This document shows positions 25,101 to 40,100 of a DNA stretch of 64,000 bases, one piece after another. The position numbers and the translations under genes were made by a program. A model generated the notes under the pieces. That model was not told where the DNA came from, ran no database searches, and saw only the letters and a program-made list of their open reading frames with translations. Numbering within the stretch: the stretch's first letter is position 1; each line of letters begins with the position of its first letter. The DNA comes from Cunninghamia lanceolata. Lineage: Eukaryota; Streptophyta; Pinopsida; Cupressales; Cupressaceae. Where the stretch lies: the NCBI GenBank assembly GCA_027924645.1, contig BSBN01001807.1, positions 14,526,001 through 14,590,000 of the forward strand, given 5' to 3'.

Positions 25101-28100
25101 TCATTCATGCATTGCTCACAAACATTTATTTGAAAAAAGGTATTTACCCTACAAAATTCTGAAAGTGACAAAATTGTGGCAAATTATATCACTTCTAATC
25201 ACACAAGCTCCTTGCCTTTCGTGTGCTCTCTCATCAAACTAGCGACCCAAGTATGGTTTTAGATAAATTTGGTAATACGTGTAGCATCTTCAACCACATT
25301 TTTGATCCATTGAATCTTCCTAATGTCCTCAAGGATTAAATCCAAACAATAGCGAGCACGTGGGCTCCAAAAAATGGTGGGATACCTCTCCTGAATAAAG
25401 CTCCTTGTAGCTATATATGTTGTTGCATTATCCATGATAACTAAGACAACATTCTCCACCCCAACCTCTGGGATCACCCCCTCCAACAAATAACACTAAG
25501 TCTCACATTCTTGACTTTGTGTGAGGCATCTAAAAACTTCAAGAACACCAATGTGCCACTAGAAGCCACTAAAAAGTTTATCAACATCCCATTCCTACCA
25601 TCTATTGTGATGTCCCAATATTAAGGCATTGTTTAAATTAAAGATTTAAACATCATGAGAAAGACGGAGAAGTCGCTTTCCTCAAATATGGTGTTTGTCA
25701 TCGTCAATTTGGATGATAATCATGAATAAACATATATAATATTATTAATATATAATAATATATAATAATATTATTTTATAAATATTTTTATATAATTAAA
25801 ATATAATATATTTATTGTATTTATAAATCATAAATACATATACAAATATAAATATTATCAATGTAAATATTATTATAATTATAATAATATAATATATAAT
25901 ATATAATATATAAATATAACCATAAAATATAGATAATAATAATACAAATATAAGATATAATATACAAATATAATAAAATATAAATAATGACAATATAAAT
26001 AGAAATATTTATATGTAATAAATATACATATATAATCGCATATGTAGAACAGCGATCACAAAGGTTAAGGCAGCAATAAGGCTGCGATTTATGTAATGAT
26101 TAAAGGGACAGCATATGATTCACATATGGGGTGCGATCACATCAAGGGGTGCGATCTCCAAGAGGAAAGGCTACGTAGCTTTTCTTCAAAGCAGCATCTC
26201 TTAAGGTATTTAAAAAGGGAGCTCCTCCCTCACTGAAGGCAATGGATAGGAGGAGGAATAAAAAGACAATATCACTCAATTAAAAGAAGACCAAAAAAGC
26301 AGATTTAGAGATGATAAAGAGCAGTTTATACATGCAGAATAAAAGGGAAGCATATGCAGATTTAGAAGAGTATAAGTGGATAATGAAATATCTGTTATAA
26401 GGCAGATTAGATGAAGATATAGAAGATCATTCAATATGCAGATTTGAATGACGAGAATATGCAGATTTGGAGAGGAGAAAAACACATACGGATCTGTCAT
26501 AGGAAAATAAGATCTGATTTTAAGAGAAATATAGAATAAGAATCATGACTGAATTTATAATATATATTTCTGGGAATATGGAAAATGCAGTTATAGATTT
26601 GAATATGAAAAGTTAGAGGAAAGAATAATATATTTTCTGAGTATAAGGAAGATAAAAAGATATCTGATTTGAATAGGCAGCTAAAGGAAATATAGATGGA
26701 AATAAGAATGATATGCATTCTAAATCTGAAATATATAAGTAGCTGCAGATCGCATAGAAGGAAGGAATAAATCCTTAAGAGTTCTAAAGGATACAAAGGC
26801 AAGAATTATCCTCTTGGGATGATGTATCTAACCCTATGTTTCTTATAATGAATGCCATGTGGTAAATAATGACAAATGAAAGATTATCATTAGTAACATA
26901 AGCATTATGAAACTTGCTATGAAATATATAAGGAAAAACATCAATAGATTATCTTCACAACACATTGGTATGTTCAAACTCAATGCTTATTTATTTCTAT
27001 TGCCTGCAACCCTAGGGTAGGTGGTGTTGTTAGGGAGAGGCGGAGTAAATCCAACCATGAGATGGTGTCATCGCGCCCCAAACAAGTAAATCCCCATCCA
27101 AGGTTAAGGATTAGAAAGGAAGTAAGGATTAAGACTTGTACATAGTCGATATTGAATTGTGTTATGAAATGAACTAAATGTGGATTATGCTATGATGATT
27201 TGATCTCATTAATTGTGTTATGTAGTATTGTTCTCATTATTAATCATTCTATGATGCTATGAACTGAATATTATCCTAATTCATTGATCTTTAATATTTC
27301 TAATGTCCCTTTCTAGTGATTTTATTGTATACAAGTAAAGAAATCAGGAATATCCTAAAAGGGGATATTACAAGTGGTATCAGAGCATGTTCTTGCCAGC
27401 CTGGGGGACATACCTACTGTAACCGCCATTCAATTAGAATTAACTATTCAAAGTAGGTCAATCTTGCATTTCTATAGGTGTATGCCTTCCATGTGTATAC
27501 TTTGTGACTTATGCACTCATGTGAATACTTTGTGTATTACGTGTATTCACGTGTATGCTTCATGCTTGTTGTGTATACTTTAGTGTTACATGTACTCGTG
27601 TATACTTGGTGACCTTGGGATGGTGGACGAACCACGGTGTAGTATGGGATGCACCGAATCCCCTTTCCAGTTGTCTGACGGTATACTTACATGTATTAGT
27701 GCAACTTACACGTATTCATATTTTGTGACTCCGAGTATTCACATGCTTCCTATGTATACTTTATGCATTACTCGTATTCAAGAGAATACTTTGTGACTTA
27801 CTTGTATTCCTACCTTGTGACTTATGTGTATTCAAGGGTATACCTTGTGATTTATGTGTATTTGAGTGTATTCAAGTGTATACTTTGTGAATTATATGTA
27901 TTCGAGTGTATACTCTATGACTTTGTATTCAAGTGTATACTTCATGACTATGTATTCGAGTGTATTCAAGTGTATACCTCGTGATTTAAGTGTATTCAAG
28001 TGTATACTTCATGGCTTATGTATTCAAGGGTATACCTTGTGGCTTCTGTGTATTCAAGTGTATGCTTTGCAACATACGTTCATGAGAATACTTTGTGGCC

Positions 28101-31100
28101 TACGTATATTCGTATTTTGTGACTTACGTGTATTCATGCGTGACTTGTATTCATGTGTATACCTTGTGAATTACGTGTATTCATGTGAACACTTTATGAC
28201 TCGTGTGCACTTAGTGACTTCATGCATTCATACTTTGTGGCTTACAAGTATTAATGCAACTTATGCGTATTCATATTCTGACTCCATGAATTCACAGGTG
28301 TGCTTCATGACTTACGTGTATTTATATGCATGCTTCATGTATTACGTGTATTCACGTATATGGTTCATGCTTCCTGTGTATACTTTATGTATTACTTGTA
28401 TTCAAGTGAATACTTGGTGACTTATGTGTACTCATACCTTGCAACTTGCATGCATTCATGTGTATACTTTGCGACTTATGTGGGTATACTTTCTGACCGG
28501 CATACACTTCATGACTTGTATTCATGTGTATACTTCATATTCGTGTATTATGTGCATATACTTTGCATGCTTCATGCCTTATGTATTACGTACGTATACT
28601 TTGTAAATTATGCTTTGTGTTACGTGCATGTATCGCATATTATGTGCGTATACTTTGTATGCTTCATGCTTTGTGTATCAAATGTATGCTATATGTTTCA
28701 TGTACTACGTGCGTATAATTTGTATTACATACTATGTTCATGCTTCATGCTTCATGCTTCGTATACTTTTATATTATGTGTATGTTCCATACTCCTTGTA
28801 TTAAGCGTATAAGCTTGTGTATGCTTCATGTATTACGTGTATTTATGCTTTGTGTTTTACGTGTATACTTCATATATCACATGTATGATTCATGCTTCAC
28901 ATATATTTTTTAATATCCCTAATCAGGATATCTGTTTAAATCATGAATTGCTTCACTTCCTCTCTATTGATTTCTGAGTTTAATGCAAACTGTCTATGAT
29001 GTTCTCTTATGAAATTTCTGTCTCATATCAAACTGACATTATAACAAACATATTTCATGCATTTGCCAATTAGAAGCATAACCAAAACTGATATAGATCA
29101 CTTTCAGGTTATAGAGTCTAATAGATAAGTTCAAATTAAAGATTTGAACAATAAGATGCTGTTTCAAATCAGACTTACATAGATATTACATTCAGTGCAA
29201 AATACAAGCAACATTAAATCAATCTCTGACCTTGAGAGCTGCCAATATATCCGGAATCTGTCAGTCACCTGGAGAATGCAATTTCTGAGTTCAAAAGTAT
29301 TGTAGCAGCACAGACAACAAAGTGATATTCAGTTGATATTTATGAGTTGCTTCTCCTTACAGAATCTTCACACTTGTATTTCATACATTGATTTCCATTA
29401 AGGAATGTTGACTGTAGATTGCTCTGCTCTTTTCAATAATTACCACAGATTCCTCAATAATCTGATATATAGAAGCTATGTTGCAAATAAAAATGTCATG
29501 CATGAAGTCAATGCAAATAATAATGCTTGGAGTCTTTTGACAAAGATTAAAATAATGTATATCTGAATTCCTGTCAGAGATTGTATCCCAATAGGTGTCT
29601 TCTCAAATCCTTGAGTGCTTGCTGGGGCCCGCGATCCACTACTATATCAATATCTCTGCTGCATATTAAGACTAGGACCCGTGATTTTCCCAAACTCTTT
29701 ATTCAAATTTAAACACAGCTGAAGTTTGTCAGATTTTGTCTCTTAATATGCAAACAAACATTAACAGAGATATATATAGCTTCAATACCACAAATTTTCC
29801 TTTATAAACCCAGGAATTGCTTTAAGGAAAAATATAGATTTACTAATAAAATAATGTCAGAGATATCACAACAATCACAGAGATAACAAAGATACTGCCC
29901 AGCCAGTTTATTGTCAATCTCAGTATTCAGAAAGCTGTCTACAAATATTCAATATCATCAACACAAGACATGTGATGTCTTTACTAAATCTTCAATAAAC
30001 AACCAAGCAAATGATCTTCAATGATATCTCTTCAAACTACAAAGGTCTCCGACCAAATATCAAAAATCCAAACAATACCAAAACACCAACACACAGAAAT
30101 GTGGAACAAAGCTTTGAAGTACAACTGTGAAGTCTGAAGCAACTTCACCTCAATGACGGTAAGGGAGCATCACCAAACTGACTAGTGCAAATGCAAGGGA
30201 ACATCTCCTTGACATCAGCTGAATACAAGAACTTTGACCAAAAACCAATACAAGCATCTGAAAAAGCATGCTCAACAATGACTCTCAGGCTTGCTTTTAA
30301 AGCCATTACATTAATTAGGCCCAGCCTAACTTTATTAAATGAGAGTTTACATGTACACATCAGACCAAAGCATTTTAAATGCTTTTACATGAACTTTATT
30401 AAATGCTTGCATTTGTACTTTTTAAATGCTTGTTCACAACAACATGAACTTTATTAAATGTTTGCATTTGAACTTTTTAAATGCTTGTTCCTAACACTTT
30501 TAATAAAGTGTAGTACTACTGACTTAGTAACTTAAATAAAATATTAATTTTATAAAGTAAATAAAATACTTTACAAAATTAATTTACAATTAAAACAATT
30601 TTAAGTTACTCTAAAATTGGGGACATGACATATTTGTGTGTATACTTCGCATATTCCATGTATCTATGTATATGCTTCATACGTGTATACTTCGTATGAT
30701 TCATGCCTCGCATGTATTTAGGGGTGTACTTCATACGTATCACGTATGCATCATGTGTGTGCTTCAAATCTAATAACAAGTTTAAACGAGAGAAACTTGT
30801 CTCGAACATCACTAGTTACCAATTCTTGTTGTTGAGAGATATTAGGAAATACAAATACACGAACAAAATGGAACAACAAATTACCTCATACTTTGGAGAA
30901 TGATAACATTGACAGTTAGATTGAGACAAGAATACTAACAACAATTCTTGAAGAGATCAATTTAGGATCCTGATGGTTTTAGAAGTATTCTAATTATGAT
31001 TGCTTGAGGACAAGCAATCTTGGGCAAGGTGGACTGTGATGTCCCGATATTAAGGCATTGTTTAAATTAAAGATTTAAACATCATGAGAAAGACAGAGAA

Positions 31101-34100
31101 GTCGCTTCCGTCAAATATGGTGTTTGTCATCGTCAATTTGGATGATAATCATGAATAAACACATATAATATTATTAATATATAATAATATTATTTTATAA
31201 ATATTTTTATATAATTAAAATATAATATATTTATTGTATTTATAAATCATAAATACATATACAAATATAAATATTATCAATGTAAATATTATTATAATTA
31301 TAATAATATAATATATTATTAAATATAATATAATATATAATATATAAATATAAACATAAAATATAAATAATAATAATAATACAAATATAATATATAATAT
31401 ACAAATATAATAAAATATAAATAATGAAAATATAAATATAAATATTTATATGTAATAAATATACATATATAATCGCATATGTAGAACAGCGATCACAAAG
31501 GTTAAGGCAGCAATAAGGCTGCGATTTATGTGATGATTAAAGGGACAGCATATGATTCACATATGGGGTGCGATCACATCAAGGGGTGTGATCTCCAAGA
31601 GGAAAGGTTACGTAGCTTTTCATCAAAGCAGCATCTCTTAAGGTATTTAAAAAGGGAATTCCTCTCTCATTGAAGGCAATGGATAGGAGGAGGAATAAAA
31701 AGACAATATCATTCAATTAAAAGAACAAAAAAGCAGATTTCGAGATGATAAAGAGCAGTTTATACATGCAGAATAAAAGGGAAGCATATGCAGATTTAGA
31801 AGAGTATAAGTGGATAATGAAATATCTGTTATAAGGCAGATTTGATGAAGATATAGAAGATCATTCAATATGCAGATTTGAATGACGAGAATATGCAGGT
31901 TTGGAAGAGAGAAAAACATACGGATCTGTCATAGGAAAATAAGATCTGATTTTAAGAGAAATATAGAATAAGAATCATGACTGAATTTATAATATATATT
32001 TCGGCATATATATATTTCTAGGAATATGGAAAATGCAGTTATAGATCTGAATATGAAAAGTTGAGGAAAGAATAATATATTTTCTGAGTCTAAGGAAGAT
32101 AAAAAGATATCTGATTTGAATAGGCAGATAAAGGAAATATAGATGGAAATAAGAATGATATGCATTCTAAATCTGAAATATATAAGTAGCTGCAGATCAC
32201 ATAGAAGGAAGGAATAAATCCTTAAGAGTTCTAAAGGATACAAAGGCAAGAATTATCCTCCTGGTATGATGTATCTAACCCTATGTTACTTATGATGAAT
32301 GCCATGTGGTAAATAATGACAAATGAAAGATTATCATTAGCAACATAAGCATTATGAAACTTGCTATGAAATATATAAGGAAAACATCAATATATTATCT
32401 TCACAACACATTGGTATGTTCAAACTCAATGCTTGTTTATTTCTATTGCCTGCAACCCTAGGGTAGGTGGTGTTGTTAGGGAGAGGCGGAGTAAATCCAA
32501 CCATGAGATGGTGTCATTGCGCCCTGGACAAGTAAAGTTGTTAGGGAGAGGCAGAGTAAATCCAACCATGAGATGGTGTCATTGCGCCCTAGACAAGTAA
32601 ATCCCCATCCAAGGTTAAGGATTAGAAAGGAAGTAAGGATTAAGACTACACCATCGCGCCCTAAACAAGTAAATCCCCATCCAAGGTTAAGGATTAGAAT
32701 GGAAGTAAGGATTAAGACTTGAACATAGTCGATACTGAATTGTGTTATGAATTGAACTGAATGTGGATTATGCTATGATGATTTGATCTCATTAATTGTG
32801 TTATGTAGTATTGTTCTCATTATTAATCATGTTATGATGCTATGAACTAAATATTATCCTAATTCATTGATCTTTAATATTTCTAATGTCCCTTTCTAGT
32901 GATTTTATTGTATACAAGTAAAGAAATCAGGAATATCCTAAAAGGGGACATTACATCTATCCATCCATTTGATAAAATGTTGCAATCCTTTTTCCACATC
33001 TATCTACTACAAGTCGTGTATTTTTTACAGCTTCCTCTAGCAATGGACCACCAAAAATCCTTAGCAGTTGGAGTCTTAATCCCTACACTAGCAATTGTTA
33101 ATGCATTTACCAACCCTTCCCAATATGGGTTGTTTGCCATATTAAACGGTGTCATGTTCCCTTTTCAAGCTAGGAAAATAATTAAATAATTAACTTAAGT
33201 TGTCTAACGGTAACTTATATTGTTTTCATAAAGGCAACTTATGTTTAATTATTTATTTAAAAGAAGGGTGGCTAACGCGATAAAGTGTTTTTAAAAGAGG
33301 GACAAAAGTGATAACACTAGGCATGGGGTACAAAGTGATGACTTAAAAAGTTGTTTTAAAAAAGTGGGACATAAAAGTGATGTTGAAAATGGGGATTAAA
33401 AGTATTATCAAATTAAAAGATTCGAAAGTCACTTTACTTTTATTATTGGAGGGAAAAGTGAAAATAAAGCAAATAATAGTGTTGCCATAAAAGTGCCTAT
33501 AAAAGGAGTTGAGAATAGAAAGAGGCTATTACTAAATTTGAGAAAACCCTTATTTCAAATGTTGAACTCTATTGATCTTTTTCTACCTAGGACAAAAACC
33601 CTCCTAGCCATTAGAGTGATTTCATTTAGAAATCGCCAATGAGCTAAATGTTTCTAGTTTCTTTGTTGTTTGGTGTTTTAATGTTGTTGTTTTCAGAATT
33701 GGAGATTTATCAAAGCTGAATGTTTTGTATTATTCCAATTGTTTGGTGTTGTGGGATTTTCAGTATAAATATATTTTGCAGGTTGGTGTGTTCATGAGTT
33801 TTTGAGTTGAGTTCCAAATTAATAATCTTGTGCCTTACTATTTTACTAGTCCCAACAGCTTAATTGTAATAATTGTTCACTTTCTTAATGAACTTTGCAA
33901 TCCATTATTGCTGGCCACCCAAGTATTGAAGCCATACAAGCTGAAAAAGAGGGTGATTGACTTTAGAAAGAAAGTAATCACAGCTTTTGGTATGAGATTA
34001 AAGATGCCGCACCAAATAAGGATTGTTAAAAGTATCTCACCAATTGAAAATTGTTTGTCCTATCTACAAAGTTTGTTTTTTCTACAAATCAGATTTTGTC

Positions 34101-37100
34101 CCCATATGGGTGCTGTACCAAATGAAGTCTCTTGCATAGCATTTCAAAGAGTTTGAACCTACCGTGCAACTCTTTGAGGGACAAGTTTTGACACACTTTA
34201 TCTTTTGGTCTGTTTACCGCAATATGGTGAGTTTCACAGAATATGAAGTAAACAGAAATAAAGTAGTTGTATAGTGTATCATACGAACAGAACAGAATTA
34301 CTCAAAATCGACCATTGTATTCATTCATTGATTCACAGAAAACATTACAATGTTCATGACAGCAACATACATATCTCATTATGACTCCAATGTATGCATA
34401 TTAACTCTTATCAAATCACATGTGTCCCGACTACAATACATTGACGCTTTAAATACTTATCGCCAAGGTTGGTTGTAATGCCAACCGTTGGTACCGACTC
34501 CAAACTACCCGACCGTCGATTGGTACCGACAACTAATTACATTATTTATTCACTTAAACTAATTTGCTGTCTACATCTATCCCCCCCTCAAAATTGGTCG
34601 TCTTCCAGACGACATTCACATCAAAATAACAAAATTATGACAAAACTAGGATAGCTCACAAACATCCTACTGAGAGTGGGGAGGTTGGGAAGACGTCCCT
34701 GGATGTACTAACGAGGTTGGGGTAGCTGATCGCCTTGCTTCCTCAGTCCTTTGTCGCAGCTGGTGTTAGGCCACTAGCTCCCGATCTCTTGCTGCCTTCA
34801 CCATGTGACTTGCTTCCATTACTTGTGCTTTGGCCTTCACCACTTCTGCCTCCTTTGCCTCAAGCTGTGTTCCCATGTCCTTCATCTTTTCCTCCAACTC
34901 TACCAACTTGGCCTCTAGGCCCAATGCTCTAGCCTTCTTTGTTTCAGTGGCCTTTGTCTGCAGTACTAACTGTTCCTGAGATCTTTGAATATGCTCAGCC
35001 AATTCTTTCTTCTTTGTCTATAGAGCTGCCTCACTCTCCTCCTTTTTCTCCAACATCACATCCTTATTCTTCATCTCATAGAATACTTGTCTATATGCCT
35101 TCTCTATTGTAAACAGGGACTCTATGACCTCTGCATCTCTTCCCCCTACCACTGGTCGTGACCCTCTCCATCGGTCATGCATATCTCTAGTGTCCACCTC
35201 TGGCCATCCTCTCACTGTGAAATGCCGAGCAAACTCCTCCTCACAGCCCAGCTGTACAAAGTTCCTAATTCTCCTTACCTCTTGGGCCACTACCTATGAT
35301 CGTCCCAATCTAAGCTGTTTGGAGATCTTGGCTATCTCCCCCATGTAATCTGCCACATTCTCTAAGTCCTCCATGTACCTCTGAATGGTACCGATTGGGT
35401 CTGAGGGGTCGGGTCTGGAAAGTGTGAGGGTCATCTCCTCTGGAAATCCCTCCTCCTCTGGTGGAGTGGCCACTGGGGAGCTCATGATGTCCATGGGAGA
35501 CCCCTGTGAAGGTCCCCCTGCCTCTTGTGTAGCCGATACTGGCTGTGGTGGAATGCTCTACTGAGTGATCTGGCTAGTAATGCTAAGCTGTTCTACACTC
35601 TTTGTCTCCCTTGGTGTGTTCCCCTCCTCCTGACCCTCTGTCACCATGTGTAGTGGACTCAGCAAGGGTACTTCAGGCATGTCTACTGTTAGACCAATGT
35701 TACTTAACCAACTATCTATATTGTCTTGGGGACGTCCTACTGATGCTGATGGTAGCTCTACCTGAGATGTAACCAATCCCCCTATTGTGGGGGACTCCAC
35801 TGGCAAGGTCGGGCTAACTATGCTGGTTGTCACCAATGGTGTAGCTGGTGATGGTGTGGCTTGTGCTGACAGTCTTATCCTGACTGGAAGTGTGGCTGTG
35901 CCTTGTGCCTCCATACTCTGTGAGGGTGCCGGTAATGTGAATGATGCTGATTTGAGTTTTGGGAGTACCAAACTCCTTCTACGGCCTTAGGCTGCACCAC
36001 TTTTGCTATTGTTTTCTCTATCTCCATGGGCTGTCCCACTTTTGTTGCTGCTGTAGTTTCCCTCTCCTCGGCATCCTTCATGGTGGCCTCTCTCACCACA
36101 CTCCGTGTCATTCTCCGTGCAGGTATTTCATCTATGGATGAGTCACTTTCTACTACTAGTGATTGCCCCCTGTTTCTTCCTCTTCTTCCTCTTCCTCTTC
36201 TTCTTCTTCCTCCTCTTCCTCTTCTTCACTTTCCGCCGATGCTTCCCTCTGCTTCCTTTTCTTCTTTGGCTGACGTGATGGCTCTTCCCCGTGGACTGTA
36301 TCGAGGCCTTTCCAGTAGAAGGCTGTAGGCCACCCCGGCTCTATCTGTGATGTCAGTTGCAGCCCACCCCATTTGTCGGCTGGAACCTGGGTATGGACAG
36401 CATCAAGAAAGAGGGCAATGGCGTGCTGTGTCATGTAAAAGACCTTGTGCCGCTAAGATAAAAATTCTCTGATCCTTTCCGTCAAATACCTCGCCCAATT
36501 GTAAACCCTACCAACACTCAATCCAATCATATAATCAACCATCCAAAGGGCGATGTTCGATGCCCTACTGGAACCCTACATTTCATTACATCCATGATAC
36601 ACTTCCATTCTTCATTTGCTAATAAATTTTTTCTCAACCCCCGATTACATGAGTTCCAGATGGTATCTTTTTCTTTATCTATCAGGTCACTTCGACATAC
36701 TCTCTGGGTTAGGGCCTCTTTGTGCTGCTGCGTCATTTGGCCCGGTTTCCCCACGCTCACGCCGATGGCTGGAACTCCCATCACTCTGGTGAAATCTTGT
36801 GGCCAGAATGATACTGTGACTGTATGGCCCCGATAATCAATGATGGACCTGTTGGAGTGCTGGCAAAAATTGTCGACCATGGCCTTCAGATACGGCTCGA
36901 ACTCCCTGGCATTGAAGTAGGGCATCAGTATTGCTTTGTCTACCTGGGCATGTTTTAATGCAATCTTCAGCACATTGTTTTCCAGTGCATTTTTCCACCT
37001 TTGCTTGCACTCATTTCTCGTCAGGCTTTCCCAGGTGATGGCCTTCATTCCCGTATCAGCACTTGGTTTATTCTTCTCCTCTGATGCAATCTTCGGCCTG

Positions 37101-40100
37101 TAGGATGCAATCTTCTTTCCCTTGTCCATTTTTCACCTCACTCGACAATCTTCTCAACAACAACAATGTAGTCTTATGCAATCCCTAAACTCCTGAGTAC
37201 GGCTTCTTTTATACGGCTCCTTCCTCGTACAGCCGATGTGCGGCCTGCTCTTGTGGTGTACGGCTAATGTATGGCTTCCCTTCGTACGGCCTTGGCTCTT
37301 CAACTGTCCTTCCCCTCTGCCGTGCGTTTTTTCTCTCTACCAGCTTGCTTTTGAAGTGGCACATGAAATTTGGAAGACAAAGGTTTAAAAGGCGGTGTGG
37401 GTCGAGGTGGGTCAAGGTCGTACGACGTACGGCCAGGTCGTACGTTGTACGACTTGTTTTTTTCTATTTATGTTTTATTTTTTTACTCCAATTTTTCTTT
37501 ACCTTTACCAGGCTGCTGCATCGTCTCCGACTCAATCGCCTCGGTCTCCTTGTCTTTCACGACTTCAATTTCTGTCATGTGGCGAAATATACATTGTATA
37601 TACCCTCTCTATCGAAGGCAATTATTGGAGCAGCATTGATCAACTTCTTCCAGCTCCCATATCCGATCAAATACTGTGTTTTCATCTTGCCATCCTCAGG
37701 TTCCACCCCATCGGTTCCTGGGCCCACTAGAATGTTCTTCTGTCACTGTTTATCTCAATACTTAGTCCTGAACTTTGCTTTCCAAATCCGACTCCTCGGA
37801 ATCTGGATAGGTGGGGTTCCCTGGTTCTTCATTCTTAGTTGCAAGATCTCATCGTCATAAGGGTACTTTTCAATTATAAACATACTCTCCGCTACATACC
37901 TTCTCACTGGAGTTTTTATTTCTCTTGGTAACAAGAATTCAAATTTATCTCTTACCTTGTTGCAGTCTTTTATCCATTGCATCCATGCCTGCTCCTCTTC
38001 ATTTTGAGTGTCATCCTCTGAGCCATTTTCAATGATGTCGCTATCGATCATTCCTTCTCGTAAGCCGGTTTGCATTGTTTTGGTCCAAAGAACCCGGTTA
38101 CAGGTTCAAATGGTGCACTCGCGAAGCATATTCCATCAACCCCATATGTTGTGTCTTTCATCGCTGCATATCCCAACATGTTTATTTCCATTGTTTCTTC
38201 TCTTTTCTACTTGTATTTTTTCAACTTTGACCCGTTCACTGTGTCATTGATTGGGGTTCCATCAAGGTTGTCGAGTCTTATAGCCCCATTGAATACTTCC
38301 CGTACCCTGAACGGTCCCAACCAACGAACCTTGAACTTACCGAGTTTGATCTCGTTACGGCCGTTATACTTCAGGACCAACTGTCCCGGTCGGAAGTCCA
38401 TCTGCTGGATATGTTTGTCATGCCAAAACTTTCTTCGCTTTTGCATCACCTCTATGGACCACTGAGCCATGATCCTCTTCTCATCAAGTTTGTTCAACTG
38501 TAGTAGTCGTTCTTTCAGACTCTCTGTGTCCCCCAATCTATTTTCTACTGCTATTCTTAGGCTCGAGACAAGATATTCCACTGGCACCACTGCTTCTTGA
38601 CCGTACATGAGTTAGAATGGTGTATGTCCCATGGTTACCTTGTACGTTGTCCGATATGCCCATAGAATGGCTGGCAGTCTTTCCTCCCAGTCTGCCCCTT
38701 CTATCCCATAAGACTTGTGGATTACCGAAACTAACACTTTATTTGTTGATTCTACCTACCCATTCGCTCTTGGGTAGTACGGACTCGACAGTGTATGGAG
38801 GATCTTGAATTCCATTGTCATCAATTGGATCACGTGGTTGACGAAGTGTCCCCCACGATCACTCGTCAGCTGTATGGGTATACCGTACCTTGTTACTATT
38901 TGTTCATAGATGAATCTTGCAGTACTTAAGGCAGTGTTATCCTCCAATGCTCTTGCCTCTGCCCATTTTGTCAAATACTTGGTTGCATCTATCTATGTTA
39001 TATGGGGTTGGGTTTGGAAACTAGTGAAGAGAGGCCGTCCCTCCCCCCCCCCCCCAGCTCCTACTCTAGATAGTTTGTCCCTAATCTAGATAGTTTGGGG
39101 GTCGGTAGGTTGGGACAACTCTCTATATAGTCCGCCCCCACCCCTCTCGCTGGCTACCACTATGTACCGACACCAATGCAGTTGGCTGACCTTCAATGGT
39201 CCCACAAAATCTAGAACCCACCTTTCGAAGAGTTCTTGAGGCTGGGTTGGCCACAAGGGCATGTAGTCCCTCAATGGTTTCCCTACTCTCTAACATGTGT
39301 CACACTCCAATACCCATTCTTTGGCGTCTGCATACAATGTTGGCCACCATAGTCCAGCTAGCAAATTTTTTCTCGCTGTGGCATCCGGGCCCATGTGCCC
39401 TCCTGCCAATCCTTCATGTGCTTCTAGTACACCCTTTATTTCCTCTTCCATGACACATCTCCTCAGGATATGATCTGGTCCCATTTTGTAAAGTAACCCA
39501 TTTATGAGCTAGAATGTCTTGCTTTTCAATGCAATCTTCCTCCTTTCATTTGATGGCATTCCCTGAGGGAATGTTGACGCGGACAAGTACTCACCAATCT
39601 TCTCGTACCATGATGGCAGTGCTGCAATCTGAAAGAGATGAGCATCGGGGAAGTCTTCATTCACCCCTTCGGCCGGTTCCCCCAACCTGATGCATGACAA
39701 TTGATCTGCTATTACATGGCTTTTCCCCGGTCATACTATGATCGTGAAGGTGAATTCCTGTAAGAGTAGCAACCATCTACTGATTCTCCCCTGAATGATC
39801 GGTTTATTCACCAAGTATATGAGTGCTTGATGGTCGACATAAAATCTAAATGGTGTTGCCAACAGGTAGTGCCGGAATTTTTGCACCGAATACACCATTC
39901 CGAGAGCCTTCCTCTCTGTTGTACTATAATTTCTTTCCACCTTTGAAAGTAATCTGCTGGCGAAATACACCAAGTGGTCCAGACCATGGGGTCCCACTTG
40001 TGCTAGTGTGGCCCCAATTGCAAAGTTTGAGGCATCGACGTGTACATGGAATTCTTTATCCCAATTTGGGTATGCTAGTATGGGTGCACTTATCAATCTG

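Larger units (their letters stand above)
25606..32956 (+). mobile_element. non-autonomous LTR retrotransposon (LARD-like) with minisatellite interior
   Basis: LTRs 25606-27372 (1767 bp) and 31035-32956 (1922 bp) start TGTGATGTCCC and end ATTACA. Perfect target duplications TCTAT stand at 25601-25605 and 32957-32961. A primer site TGGTATCAGAGC lies two bases after the left LTR, and a purine tract GGGCAAGGTGGAC precedes the right one. The interior has no gag or pol; it holds a TGTATTC/GTATACTT tandem array and a nested solo LTR. It inserted into the DUF659 coding region of the hAT gene. Confidence 0.93.

Noticed and set aside
27866..28812. Overlapping plus-strand open frames of 170 and 184 codons
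   Set aside because: They are translations of the minisatellite units in shifted frames; composition and overlap show no real gene.
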